A DNA stretch of 64,000 nt, from contig JARFJB010000534.1 of the NCBI GenBank assembly GCA_036346205.1, positions 4,545,501-4,609,500 of the forward strand, in the 5' to 3' direction. Below are positions 54,458-64,000 of the stretch, one piece after another. Source of the stretch: Vesta saturnalis. Taxonomy: Eukaryota > Arthropoda > Insecta > Coleoptera > Lampyridae. Both the position numbers and the translations under genes were made by a program. The notes beneath the pieces were generated by a model. The model worked only from the letters and a program-made list of their open reading frames with translations, searched no databases and had not been told where the DNA came from. Numbering within the stretch: position 1 is the stretch's first letter; every line of letters begins with the position of its first letter.

Positions 54458-55944
54458 GGGTGCTAACTTCACACGCGTCATATCAAAAAAAAAAAAAAAT
54501 CAAAGCATATGTAGTATATTACAAAATTCTGTCAATTATGACGAATAATTGGTAAAATACATCCCGGAAAATAAATTCAGTTGAAATGCATTAACAAAGC
54601 GAAGCTTTATAATTGCATCCTAATCTATTAGGTCGCTTTTGATCCACCAAACCGCTTTTGCATAACACAAAAAATGCAATTACATTTAACCAATTCCAAA
54701 ATATATTGATCAAAAAATGTATAATATACGTCATAACCTAATACGTTATAATCCATCATCTACTTTTCAAAAGAATAAAATTTATCATCAATACATCGAA
54801 TGTTAAAATTCTGTAAACAAATTTGTTTAGTGGTTGTCACACAGATTAATGTTTCCATACTTTTAGTAATAACACAAGATTAAGAATATGAAAACAGTTT
54901 CAACATACAAATTTGATTAAGATTTTATTAAACCTAAGAATTTACTTTGTACAAAACAAAACGGGGAAGAGAAAAAATAAAAACGTCGGGTTAAGTTTCA
55001 AATTACTGTTAAACCTAAAGGTTCAAAAAGGTTACAGGTTCCCTCCTTTTAAAAAAAGGATCTTAACTGCTTAATCAGGGAACGATATATTTATGGAACA
55101 AAAGTAGACATGAAAGCAGAAACATTTTTTTTTACTACGTTAAACAAAAGTCAAGGGAAATGTGTGGGAGAAGGAAATTTTATTTATATTTATTAAACAT
55201 TTATGCGGTATGTAAGCCGTCCTCACATAATTGTATTATTTCCTATATTTATAAACTTGTTATATCCATAATTGATTGCAGATCAATTTAATTATAAACC
55301 TCATTTATTCTGGATTTTTTCCATCGCCAACGTATCATTATTGATCAGTGTCGATACGTAATTATTTCTGCGTTAATGGAAATTAGAGCGAATTAATTAT
55401 TAAGAATTCGTAAATTGAAAAACGTATCTATACACTTTATCTTGGAATTTTCTTAAATTTATTACAGTAAATTTTTCTGAATAAATCAAGCTTTTTAATC
55501 TTCACAATGTTTTTAATTTTGTTATTGACCGATAAAGGAATTTTTACCAATATTGCTGATTGTATCTGTGATCTTGAATTATAAGAGCCATTATTTTCCT
55601 AATAGTTGTCAGATGAGAAAGATAAAGATAAGATGAAGAGCTCCTAAATTTTGTTTTCGGATTATGGATGTTAGTATTTATAATTTAAAAACTGCGTGTT
55701 CAGTCAGCCTACAGGACCATTAATTTCAAAAATTCATTATGTTTACTTAACCTTTGCAAAGTTCCCTATTTCAGTTAAGCGGCCTGTAATAAATCATAAT
55801 TACAGTAAACACGATTTAAAAACATTTTATAAAAGCGATTATAAAGTCCCTCATTAACATTAAAACTGGTGATAAAGTAATGGAAACAAAAATATCTTCT
55901 GTTAATAAAAAATTATCTGATTAAAGCGTGTGAAGTTAGCACCC
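54458..55944. repeat. AT-rich segment bounded by a 19-bp perfect inverted repeat
   Basis: GGGTGCTAACTTCACACGC at 54458-54476 is the exact reverse complement of 55926-55944. The 1.45 kb between is AT-rich with no coding frame. It could be a nonautonomous transposon, but no flanking duplication is visible. The right copy doubles as the left end of the foldback-like array that follows. Confidence 0.5.
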
Positions 55945-57124
55945 AAACATAAACATTTTGCAGTTCTGATTAGAGTTCCAGATGTCTTATAAGTTCGCGG
56001 AACAAAGTGAACAGAATCGATTTTAATTAATTTTTTGTTGCTCATTAGTTGCTAAAATTTGTTGCTCTATAAGTTTTTTTAAAAAACGGCGTTACGCTAA
56101 AAGAAGATTAAGTTAGCGTGACACTATACATAAAATATCAAAATCGCTAATGGCAAAAATGTAAGAATTTGTTGTCAATTTGCTGCTCGCAAGCTAAGTT
56201 TAAAGTATCAGAAAAAAATGTGTTGCTCGCTTATATTTGGTACTGGTGTATTATCCGAATTGGTTGCTCTCAATATATCCGAGTTACGAATTTGTTGCTT
56301 GCAAAATAAGTATAAACAACAGCGGAGAACCTTAGCGTGCAGCTAGTTACAAGAGTGAAGTATCAGAAAAAATTGTGTTATTCGTTTAAATTTGGTACTG
56401 GCGTATGGTAAGAATCTGTAGCTCTCAAAATATCCGAGTGTGTTTCGAATTTTTTGCTTGCAAAATAAGTATAAACAATAGCGGAGAACCTCAGAGTGCA
56501 GCTAGTTACAAGAGTAAAGTATTAGAAAAATTTGTTGCTGGTTTAAATTTGGTACTGGCGTGTTGTCTGAATTTGTTGCTATCGATAGATCCGAGTTCCA
56601 AATTTGTTACTTGCAAAATAAGTATAAACAATAGCGGAGAATATCAGCGTACAGCTAGTTACAAGAGTAAAGTATTAGAAAAAAGTGTGTTGCTGGTTTA
56701 AGTTTACTACTGGCGTGTTGTCTGAATGTGCTGCTCTCGATATATCTGAGTTCCGAATTTGTTACTTGCAAAATAAGTATAAACAATAACGGCGAACCTA
56801 AACGTACAGCTAGTTACATGAGTAAAGTATTAGAAAAAAGTGTATTGCTGGTTTAAGTTTAGTACTGACGTGCTCTCTGAATGTGTTGCTCTCGATATAT
56901 CTGAGTTCCGAATTTGTTACTTGCAAAATAAGTTTAAACAACAGTGGAGAACCTCAGCGTGCAGGTTTTCCGCTATTGTTTATATTTATATTGTAAGCAA
57001 CAATTTCGAAACTCGCATATTTTGAGTTCAGACAATACGCCACTACCAAATTTATACAAGCAACAATGTTTGCTCTGATACTTAACTCTTGTAACTAGCT
57101 GCACGGTGAGATTCTCCGCTATCG

Positions 57125-57194
<70 letters not shown>

Positions 57195-57541
57195 ATTTCG
57201 AGAGCAACAAATTCAGACAATACGCCAGTACCAAATAAATGCTGTTCGCAGAGGTTTTCCGCTGTTATTTACACTTATTTTGCGATTTGCACGTATTTTG
57301 CGAAGACCAAATTAACACCAAATTCTTACATTATTGTTATGTGCATTTTTTTTGCTAAATATCTTCTCTTAGCGTAACTTCGTTTTTTAAGAAAACTTAC
57401 AGAACAACAAATTTTTTCTTTAACAACATTTTAGCAACAAATGAGCAACAAAACAAAAATTAAAATCGATTCTTCTCATTTTGTTTCGCTAACTTTATAA
57501 GGCGTGAGTGTATTCTGAAGAATGGGTGTTAACTTCAAATA
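55931..57541. repeat. Foldback-like element: tandem units in two opposed arms
   Basis: Outer arms match as inverted repeats: TGAAGTTAGCACCCA (55931) with TGGGTGTTAACTTCA (57525), ATCGATTTTAAT (56021) with ATTAAAATCGAT (57461), and ACGGCGTTACGCTAA (56086) with TTAGCGTAACTTCGT (57370). The left arm holds about five direct units of about 155 bp (GCAGCTAGTTAC-like boxes at 56339, 56498, 56651 and 56806, then the switch at about 56964). The right arm has the same unit in reverse (GTAACTAGCTGCAC at 57094), interrupted by a TA repeat. This is the architecture of foldback transposons. No coding capacity. Confidence 0.7.
57126..57190. repeat. (TA)n microsatellite in the right arm of the foldback-like element
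   Basis: About 65 bp of TA inserted in, or expanded from, a unit of the array. Confidence 0.95.
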
Positions 57542-57829
57542 ATTCCGAATAGTTTATTTGCTTTACTTTTGTGAGTAATGGAGTTTCTGATACATAAAAA
57601 AATTTTGATTTCATTAACATTTTCAAAACATTTTGAAAATTCGATTCTGAGATTAAATAGTTATGACATCTATTTATTACATTTCCATGCATAATAAGGA
57701 GTAAAACCAATTTTTTTTCAATGCAAGGTTGGATAAACTTTTAAGCTGGCTACTCATTACGCGCAAGTAGGACGCTGTGGCTGAAAAATGTCAAATAATG
57801 ATTCAATGTCAGATAAAATTGAAAAGAGT

Positions 57830-58768
57830 GAGATTTGTTGTCAAAAATGTTAACGTTGCAACAAAAGATCTATTTAATACAATGTTATGGCACGAGGGAT
57901 AATAGTTACAGCTACATAATAGAACATTTAAAGAAAAGTTTCCTGGTGTTACAGTTTCCCGTGTAAAGAAGTTGGTAAACATATTTTTAGAAACTGGTTC
58001 CATAATTAATTTAAAGAAAAAGAAGATAGTCCATGACGAAGAAGATGTTGCTAGTCTGTTTGTGTTGGATTCAGTAGATCAGCCAACACGTTCCAAGAGG
58101 AGGCGGTCACTTCAACTAGGTATTAGCAAATTACACCTTCGAAGGATTTTGAAGGAACACAGAATACATGCTTATAAACCCATCTTTAATCATACTTTGG
58201 AAACAGGAGATGATTCAAAACGTCTCTATTTTTGTTTATGGATGGGAAATGATATTATGAGAAACAGAAATTTCATTTAATGCTGTGTTTTCCGATGAAG
58301 CAACCTTTTCTGTCAAAGGGCCGGTTTCGTCGCAACATGTTCGATATTGGAGTGCTACTAATCCTAATTTTAGAATTGCAAATAAGCGTCAATATTTGGT
58401 TAAAGTTATTGTGAGGTGTACTGTTTCTTACCATGGAATAATAGGCCCATATTTTTTTAATGATAACGTTAATCAGCTGGACATGTTGGAAAATTTTCTC
58501 CGCGATGGTTTAAGTGACTTACTCTTGATTATCGTTGCTCAATTTATTTTCAACATGATGACTGTCCGGCCCATTATTCTCGTATTGTTGTTGACTGGCT
58601 AAATCTCGAATTTGGAGATAACTGGATTGGCAGAAATGGTCCAGTTTTATGGCCCCCAAGGAGCCCTGACCTGACAGTTTTAGATTAGGAACACTTATCT
58701 AATACTCGTAATACGGAAATGTTAAAAAACCGGATAACAGATGCCATTGCATCTTTAACAATTCAAGT
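57830..58768 (+). pseudogene. DD41D transposase relic, 3'-truncated
   Basis: Plus-strand fragments: HLKKSFPGVTVSRVKKLVNI and ETGSIINLKKKKIVHDEED (HTH region), LGISKLHLRRILKEHRIHAY, then after a frameshift near 58255 the first Asp in VFSDEATFSVKGPVSSQHVR. YWSATNPNF and GIIGPYFFNDNV follow. The second Asp is in FQHDDCPAHYSRI and the third in SPDLTVLD, 41 residues apart, with a stop immediately after the third. It ends in RITDAIASLTIQV at the start of the 2-kb repeat copy 2. The normal C-terminal tail is missing. Confidence 0.75.
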
Positions 58769-60070
58769 ATGTGAGAAATGTGGGATTGTTTGTAACTGAT
58801 ATTTGTCTAGGGTTGTAAAAAACATGTTGGGGAGCGAGTAGCAGGTGCACGCTTAAAAATGCTTTACTGAAGGGGCGTAACGAATCATTGGAATTTCTTA
58901 TGAAACTATTCTTGACGGAAAAATGTCACTAGCTTAATAAGTAATTGTGTCGGTACAGACCACAATAATTAATATAAAATTGTTCCAACGCAAATTAATG
59001 TTTCTTGTTTTTCATATTACTTTTGAAAAATGGGGGTTGATTGCGGGAATAAAATTAGTTAGGTTTCAAATCGGGGGAAAGGTAGTTTTCTTTTGAATTC
59101 GCCAACACTAAGTTGTCTTTTCTTTCGGGGTTAAACCGCGTATGTTAACGATAAATTAAGGGAATATTTATTCTAGTGTTAGTATGTATTTTTATATAAA
59201 TGAAAGGTCGTAGCCAATCATTTTACCAGCCTATGTAACGTATTAAAGGAACCAAACATTGCCTTGCGAAGGTATCTCATTCGTACCCGGGATCAGTAAG
59301 CCGAAATCCGCTAAAATAAAGGGCAGTACCGGGCTCCTTCACTCTGGTATTTGGGCGAATTAGCATTGCTGTTTGTTGTTTATATTTATATTTGTGTAGA
59401 GGTTGCTGGTAGGTACACACTCCCGGACCAGACCATTAAACACCTCGAATTTTTATTTCTATTGGTTTTTATTTGTTGTATAGATGAATGTGTAACCTGA
59501 GAGAGGAGCCCTGTATTTTTCTAACGCACTTAAACTTATATATCGGTCACGATGTTAGTGATTCATTTATAACCTACCCTTGTAAGGCTTTGTTTTAATG
59601 AGTTTTTTTTGTCAGTTTGTTTAAGTAGAATTATTTTCCTGCGAGCTGATTTCTCTTTGTAGGTGATTTATTGTAATTTGACTTATGTATTTTGTGCTTT
59701 GGTGGTCACTAAACAATTGGGCACGTGTAAATTCCTTGTCTGTTTACCCTTGTCCTTGCCTTTACCATATTATCACCTGTGCAATTTTACTGTTGTTGTT
59801 TTATCTGCTTATTTACTTAAGGACTGGCATGATTGGTGTTAAAGGGCCACATGTTTGGTACTGCTATTTTATTAAGATTTTTTATTTTGATTATTTATGG
59901 CCCAATTGTGGATGTGACTACATGTGTTTTTTTTTATGTTTCGTTGTAACTAAGCTGCTTTTATTTATTTTCTCTTAATGTTATAATTTTGTACGCACTG
60001 ATTTAATGGTGTTTTGTTATACATTTAACTCTTTCATTGTTTTTTTTGTGCTATTTGATTTAATCATATA

Positions 60071-61238
60071 CGAGGTAAGTATGATAAGTACCCGTGTTTG
60101 GCGACAGATGACGCTTTGTGTGAAAATCTGCATTACCAACTGTGAGCACTATTCTTTAGTTCACGTCAGCTGATGAAAGTGAGTTATTGTAGGTATTTTT
60201 GCAATAATGGAAAAAGAACAATACCGGTAAGTGATTAGATTTCTTTTTTTGGATGGGAAGACGTGTGTAGAAATCAGTGAAAAGTTGCAAGCAGTTTACA
60301 ACGATAATGCACCATCAATGATTACCATCAGATACTGGTATAATGAATTTAAACGTGTCCGAAGATCCGTCTTTGATGAGGAGGGCCCCGGTCGTCCTGT
60401 TGACGTCACTACGGATGAAATGATTAATAAAGTGCATGATATCGTGTTAGCAGACCGCCGGATGAAGATAAGAAAGATTGCTGAGATGGTAAACATCTCA
60501 ATTGAACGTGTACAAAATATCCTGCACGCCAAATTGGGCATGAGAAAGCTATCGGCGAGATGGGTGCCGCGGCTGCTGACGATTGATCAGAAACGGAACC
60601 GCGTGACAACTTCAACGCAATGTTTGGACAAGTTTAAGCGTAATCCGAGTGAGTTTCTGCGGTGTTATGTGACCGTTGATGAGACGTGGATCCATCACTA
60701 CACGCCGGAAACCAAAAGTCAGTCAGCACAATAAGTTTCTGCCGGTGAACGTGCACCCAAGAAAGCAAAAACGATTCCATCAACCGAAAAAGTCCTAGCG
60801 ACGATTTTTTGGGATTCGCAAGGCATCATCTTAATCCATTATTTGGTGAAGGGAAGAACCATAACGGGTTAGTATTATGCCAATTTATTGGACCGATTCG
60901 ACACTGAAGTAAAGAGTAAAAGGCCACATCTAGCGAAGAAAAACTCGTTGAGTTACGGTACGAAGTGTTGCCCCATCCACCATATTCGCCATGTTTTCCA
61001 AACATGAAGAAATGGCTTGGTGGAAAGCAGTTCTCGACAAATGAAGAAACCATTGCGGAAACAGAGGCCTATTTTGCAGAGTTCGAAAAATCCAATTATG
61101 TGGATGGGTTAAAAAAGTTGGAACATCGTTGGATCAAGTGTATAGAGCTACAAGGCGATTATGTCGAAAAATAAATATACTAAATATAAACCAATTGCCT
61201 TGTTTTCCTGAACACAGGTATTTATCATACCACCCTCG
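60071..61238 (+). mobile_element. Mariner (DD34D) element, full length with inner deletion
   Basis: The left end CGAGGTAAGTATGATAAGTA pairs with the right end, whose complement reads CGAGGGTGGTATGATAAATA. TA lies on both sides (60069-60070, 61239-61240). The homologous position in repeat copy 1 (about 49503-49504, AATGTACTTG) is an empty TA site. The element is 1168 bp, somewhat shorter than the usual 1.3 kb because of a deletion in the transposase gene. Confidence 0.92.
60207..61173 (+). pseudogene. Mariner transposase, catalytic region deleted
   Basis: MEKEQYR is followed at once by a stop, then the frame is open: FLFLDGKTCVEISEKLQAVY, TIRYWYNEFKRVRRSVFDEE and GPGRPVDVTTDEM (HTH region), then MRKLSARWVPRLLTIDQKRN. 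The first catalytic Asp is in TVDETWIHHYTPETKSQS. The segment that should hold HDNAPAH (second Asp) and SPDLAP.D (third Asp) is deleted: text passes from PHLAKKN to LVELRYEVLPHPPYSPCFPN. The C-terminus KWLGGKQFSTNEE, YFAEFEKSNYVDGLKKLEHR and CIELQGDYVEK is intact. Nonfunctional. Confidence 0.9.
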
Positions 61239-61687
61239 TACTTGTGCAATTACTTATTTACGAATAAAGTGAGTTTTATTGGTGGTTCTTTCCCACAATA
61301 GTACATTAACGGGCTGAAACATCGCTGCGCAAAGCTCGTTGATTTTTATTTGAGTAGTCTCATTTTTTTTACCTGCCCCTCATGATGCAATACTTACCTC
61401 ATCCAGTCTATCTAATTTAGATAGCACAACGTACCTACCACTAGACGGCCACTTCGTTTGATCAGATTTGAGGTTTGCGAGTAATTAAATATCAGACTTG
61501 TAAATAAATTCTAACGTTTTAATTATTGTCAGGAAAGTCAAAGTAAGACAGGCAATTAATTTGAGTAATAGTAACATTATTGCCAGTCGAGTCGAGATAA
61601 AGCACTTAGCGATTGTTTTGTTCTTGAATTTGCATTATTGCAAACAAGTTCAAATTACGCTTTTCAAGATAGGGTACCTGGGGGAGC

Positions 61688-61691
<4 letters not shown>

Positions 61692-61763
<72 letters not shown>
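61692..61763. repeat. (TA)n microsatellite
   Basis: About 72 bp of TA abutting the right end of repeat copy 2. Confidence 0.95.
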
Positions 61764-61765
<2 letters not shown>

Positions 61766-62943
61766 AGACCACACACAAACATTCAAGCAGTATATTTACT
61801 CATACATAAGTATATCCGATTTACATAGAGCATCCAGACCAATATTATTTGACCATTAATTCCATATACAAACACGTTCATCACCAATAAACATCCCCCA
61901 TCCACCTTTCTTCAACTCCATTACCTATAACCACCCTTGTCGTAGGTACATTTAGGTCAAACATTCTTGGCTGCTTTTAGCACCTAGTTCGGGGCATAAA
62001 CTGGTCTAAGGCACCTTTTACGTAATTTGCGGGAGGCCTTGTCTCGTATCATAGCGCAGTGCGTTCTCTACAGCCCTCTATAACCATATACTGCCCTTCT
62101 CCACAAAAGAGAAACGTGTTTTAAAGTGAGGTTACAATTTGGACTCTGCACCGAAATGGGCTTCTGAATTGTAACCCTAGACGTAGCTATTTCACCGAAG
62201 GTCCTGCCCCGAACGACTAGTTACTTCCCCTGAAGATCAACTACCTAACATATCCAATTATCTCCATTGGAAGTGACCGGTGGTTTAGGCCTCTACACTA
62301 ATTCTCCTATAATGTCCACTGTATCGATTCTACTGCCCTAAACACATCTTCACGCAGCTCTCTCCTATTGAATCATTCATCCCTCACTATCCCCATTGGA
62401 AGACAACACCTTTTTATTCTAAATCCAACGATGTATAACATTTAATTATAATTCGACGTTTCGACCCTCATTCTTTACATTTTCAAATATTCCTTTTTTT
62501 AGAAACATTTTTGAAAAAACCTACCACAGCAATTTATTCTGTAAATGTGTACATTTATTTCAACTCATAATTCATAATAGGACGTTTCGACTCATCAAAA
62601 GCACCATCCAGTAATCTCTTATGAACAGTAGTTACCTATTCGTAGATAACTATTTATTACGTTACGATATCGAAAAAGCCTTTCCAAACCTTGTCTTAAA
62701 CAGTGACAGATAAATAACGCTTTTATTAAGTTTAAGTTTACACCTAACAATACATTTACTTCAAGTGAAAATATTTAGAAAAATGTGAAAAATCCTATTA
62801 ACCACAGCTAAATAATGAATTCGATTATTGTAAATTTCTGGTAGTAGGCTTTGATGAGTTTAAAACAATTATTGTATAACAATTATGTTATCTGTCAGAA
62901 GACTACAATAGTTTCTCACATTTTAATGAACATTATTTGAAAA
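61764..62943. other. Noncoding stretch with CGACGTTTCGA-like motifs
   Basis: Less AT-rich from 61900 to 62420, with no coding frame. TTCGACGTTTCGACC at 62452 and GGACGTTTCGACTC at 62580 resemble a motif also present in the Penelope-like 3' end (50518). They may be scraps of such repeats. Nothing else is recognised. Confidence 0.4.
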
Positions 62944-64000
62944 TGGCGTTAAATTATTCTAACGAAGACAATTTAGATATATTAGTGTGTGATATTAAAA
63001 GGAAAGAAATGCTACCAGAGCTAGTGATGACTATTTTCAAATGTACCCCGAAAGAAGATAACCTGGCAGAAATCATTTTAATAATGTAGTAAGAAATTTA
63101 ATAGAATTTGGAAGTTTTGAAAAACCACGTTCAAAAAAGTATGCGATCGATAATGAGAATCGTAACGGAAATATTTTGGAATATTTTGACGAAAATCCCA
63201 AATCTTCAGTACGAAATTGTGGCACGGAGTTTCATATTCCAAAATCCACTGTACAGAATGTTTTGAAAGTTGTTAAATATCATCCTTACAAGCCAACAAT
63301 TGTGCAAGGCATGCAAGAAGGTGACAGGATAATCGAATTTTTTAATTGGTACCATCGTAAATGTCAAGAAAATCCTAATTTTTCTGATAGAGTTGTATGG
63401 ACAGATGAAACACGTTTTACCAACTGTGGAGTCTTCAATTAAAAAAATCATCATTACTGGGCCCGTGAAAATCTACATATTCGCGATCCACGTCGACTTC
63501 AAGTACGATTAGGTTTTAATGTGTAGTGCGGAATGATCGGTAAGTAATATCTTTGTTGGAGTTAATTGAGTAACATTTAATAAATTAACTTTAATATTCC
63601 CAATTAATTTCAGGAAATCGTCTGATTTTAGGCAACGATGATACCTTTTAATGTTGCAAAACCAAATCATTCCATCCATTTGTGAAGCTGTTCCCCCTGA
63701 TAAATTTAATAATTTGTGGTTCCAACAAAATGGATGCCTCGCACATAATTCGGGGGAAGTCCGAGCATTTTTACGGGAGATTTTTGGTGAAAGAATAATA
63801 TCCAACGGTGGTCCTGTGCGTTGGCCTGTTAGGTCTCCGGACCTTACTCCATTAGACTTTTATTTATGGGGATATGTCAAAAATGAGAGGTATGAATTTG
63901 ATCCCCCAGCAAATAGGCAAGTCTTGGAACAACAAATTATTAATATTATCGAAAATATTAATTGTAACACAATACGTCGAGTAACCAGAACTGTCGCAAA
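62944..64000 (+). pseudogene. DD41D transposase relic running off the window
   Basis: From Met at 62944 (NYSNEDNLDILVC) the HTH region reads, with frameshifts, VVRNLIEFGSFEKPRS and SVRNCGTEFHIPKSTVQNVL, then VVKYHPYKPTIVQGMQEGD. The first catalytic Asp is in RVVWTDETRFTNCGVFN, followed by a stop at 63440. YWARENLHIRDPRRLQVRLG ends in GMIG at a GTAAG donor (63541). A 73-bp intron ends in AATTTCAG (63613) before NRLILG. The second catalytic Asp is replaced by Asn: WFQQNGCLAHNSGEVR. The third is in SPDLTPLDFYLWGYVKN. 41 residues separate them. The C-terminus continues past 64000. Confidence 0.8.

Larger units (their letters stand above)
58769..61691. repeat. 2-kb repeat family, copy 2, carrying a mariner
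   Basis: Same family and orientation as 48008-50081, from near TGTGGGATTGTTTGTAACTG (58779) to CTGGGGGAGCTACA (61691). It contains a full-length mariner insertion (60071-61238), lacks the 123-bp tandem duplication, and has about 65 extra bases near 59280 including CCGGGATCAGTAAGCCGAAA. A TA repeat follows directly at its right end. Confidence 0.75.

Noticed and set aside
56160..57250. CRISPR-like or satellite array
   Set aside because: Repeat units are about 155 bp without short spacers, change orientation in the middle and lie in eukaryotic DNA. Paired outer arms fit a foldback element better.
48008..61691. A 13.7-kb LTR retrotransposon with the two 2-kb repeats as LTRs
   Set aside because: The copies are same-oriented, but the interval holds a Penelope-like element, a DD41D element and foldback repeats. 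There is no gag, protease, integrase or primer-binding site, and the copies differ too much in indels.
61561..61859. Frames encoding long Tyr-Ile repeats (also 57106-57315)
   Set aside because: These are simply (TA)n microsatellites read in frame.

Overview
This is AT-rich eukaryotic DNA that reads as a transposon graveyard in an insect genome. The evidence is eukaryote-style introns (GT-AG, about 57-350 bp), DD41D and DD34D mariner-type elements, a PIF/Harbinger element carrying a MADF-BESS gene, jockey-like and RTE-like LINEs, a Penelope-like retroelement with a GIY-YIG domain, and piggyBac, pogo, hAT and Sola-like transposons. The exact order of insect cannot be read from it; a beetle or another large-genome insect is a guess. 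I found no convincing host gene, rRNA, intact tRNA or CRISPR. Almost every coding region carries frameshifts, stops or deletions. The one near-intact transposase is the DD41D gene at 52.1-53.1 kb.

Layout. 0.6-10.9 kb is a nest at least four levels deep. A DD41D-type element on the minus strand (halves at 2.4-2.9 and 10.46-10.7 kb) is split by a hAT element (2927-10463, 8-bp target duplication TGCGGTGT). The hAT holds a deleted DD41D element (about 3.2-4.5 kb) and a Sola-like element (5941-10133, TATA duplication). The Sola-like element in turn holds a 5'-truncated jockey-like LINE (8762-9573). 12.7-15.9 kb is an RTE-like LINE (minus) split by a second copy of the jockey-like LINE. 18.5-21.0 kb is a divergent tandem array whose monomers flip orientation near 19.18 kb. 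22.7-25.1 kb is another decayed LINE. 25.4-27.9 kb holds two copies of an unclassified repeat. 28.2-28.95 kb is a third jockey-like LINE fragment.

29.855-32.773 kb is a DD41D element with terminal inverted repeats (TIRs) of about 775 bp. It is followed by a pogo-like element (32.895-36.030 kb) and a piggyBac relic (36.2-37.5 kb). 37.5-43.7 kb has no recognisable gene. A hAT 3' fragment lies at 43.7-44.1 kb and a PIF/Harbinger remnant at 44.7-46.5 kb, with a MADF-BESS exon antisense inside a transposase intron. 48.0-50.1 and 58.8-61.7 kb are two copies of a 2-kb repeat. The second copy is interrupted by a mariner whose empty site is preserved in the first.

Between the two copies lie a Penelope-like element (50.473-54.405 kb, 13-bp target duplication) split by a long-TIR DD41D element (51.758-53.622 kb), an inverted-repeat element, a foldback-like array (55.93-57.54 kb) and a truncated DD41D gene. 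A last DD41D gene runs off the right edge. At least seven DD41D or DD41D-like transposase copies of clearly different sub-lineages make this family the main theme of the window.
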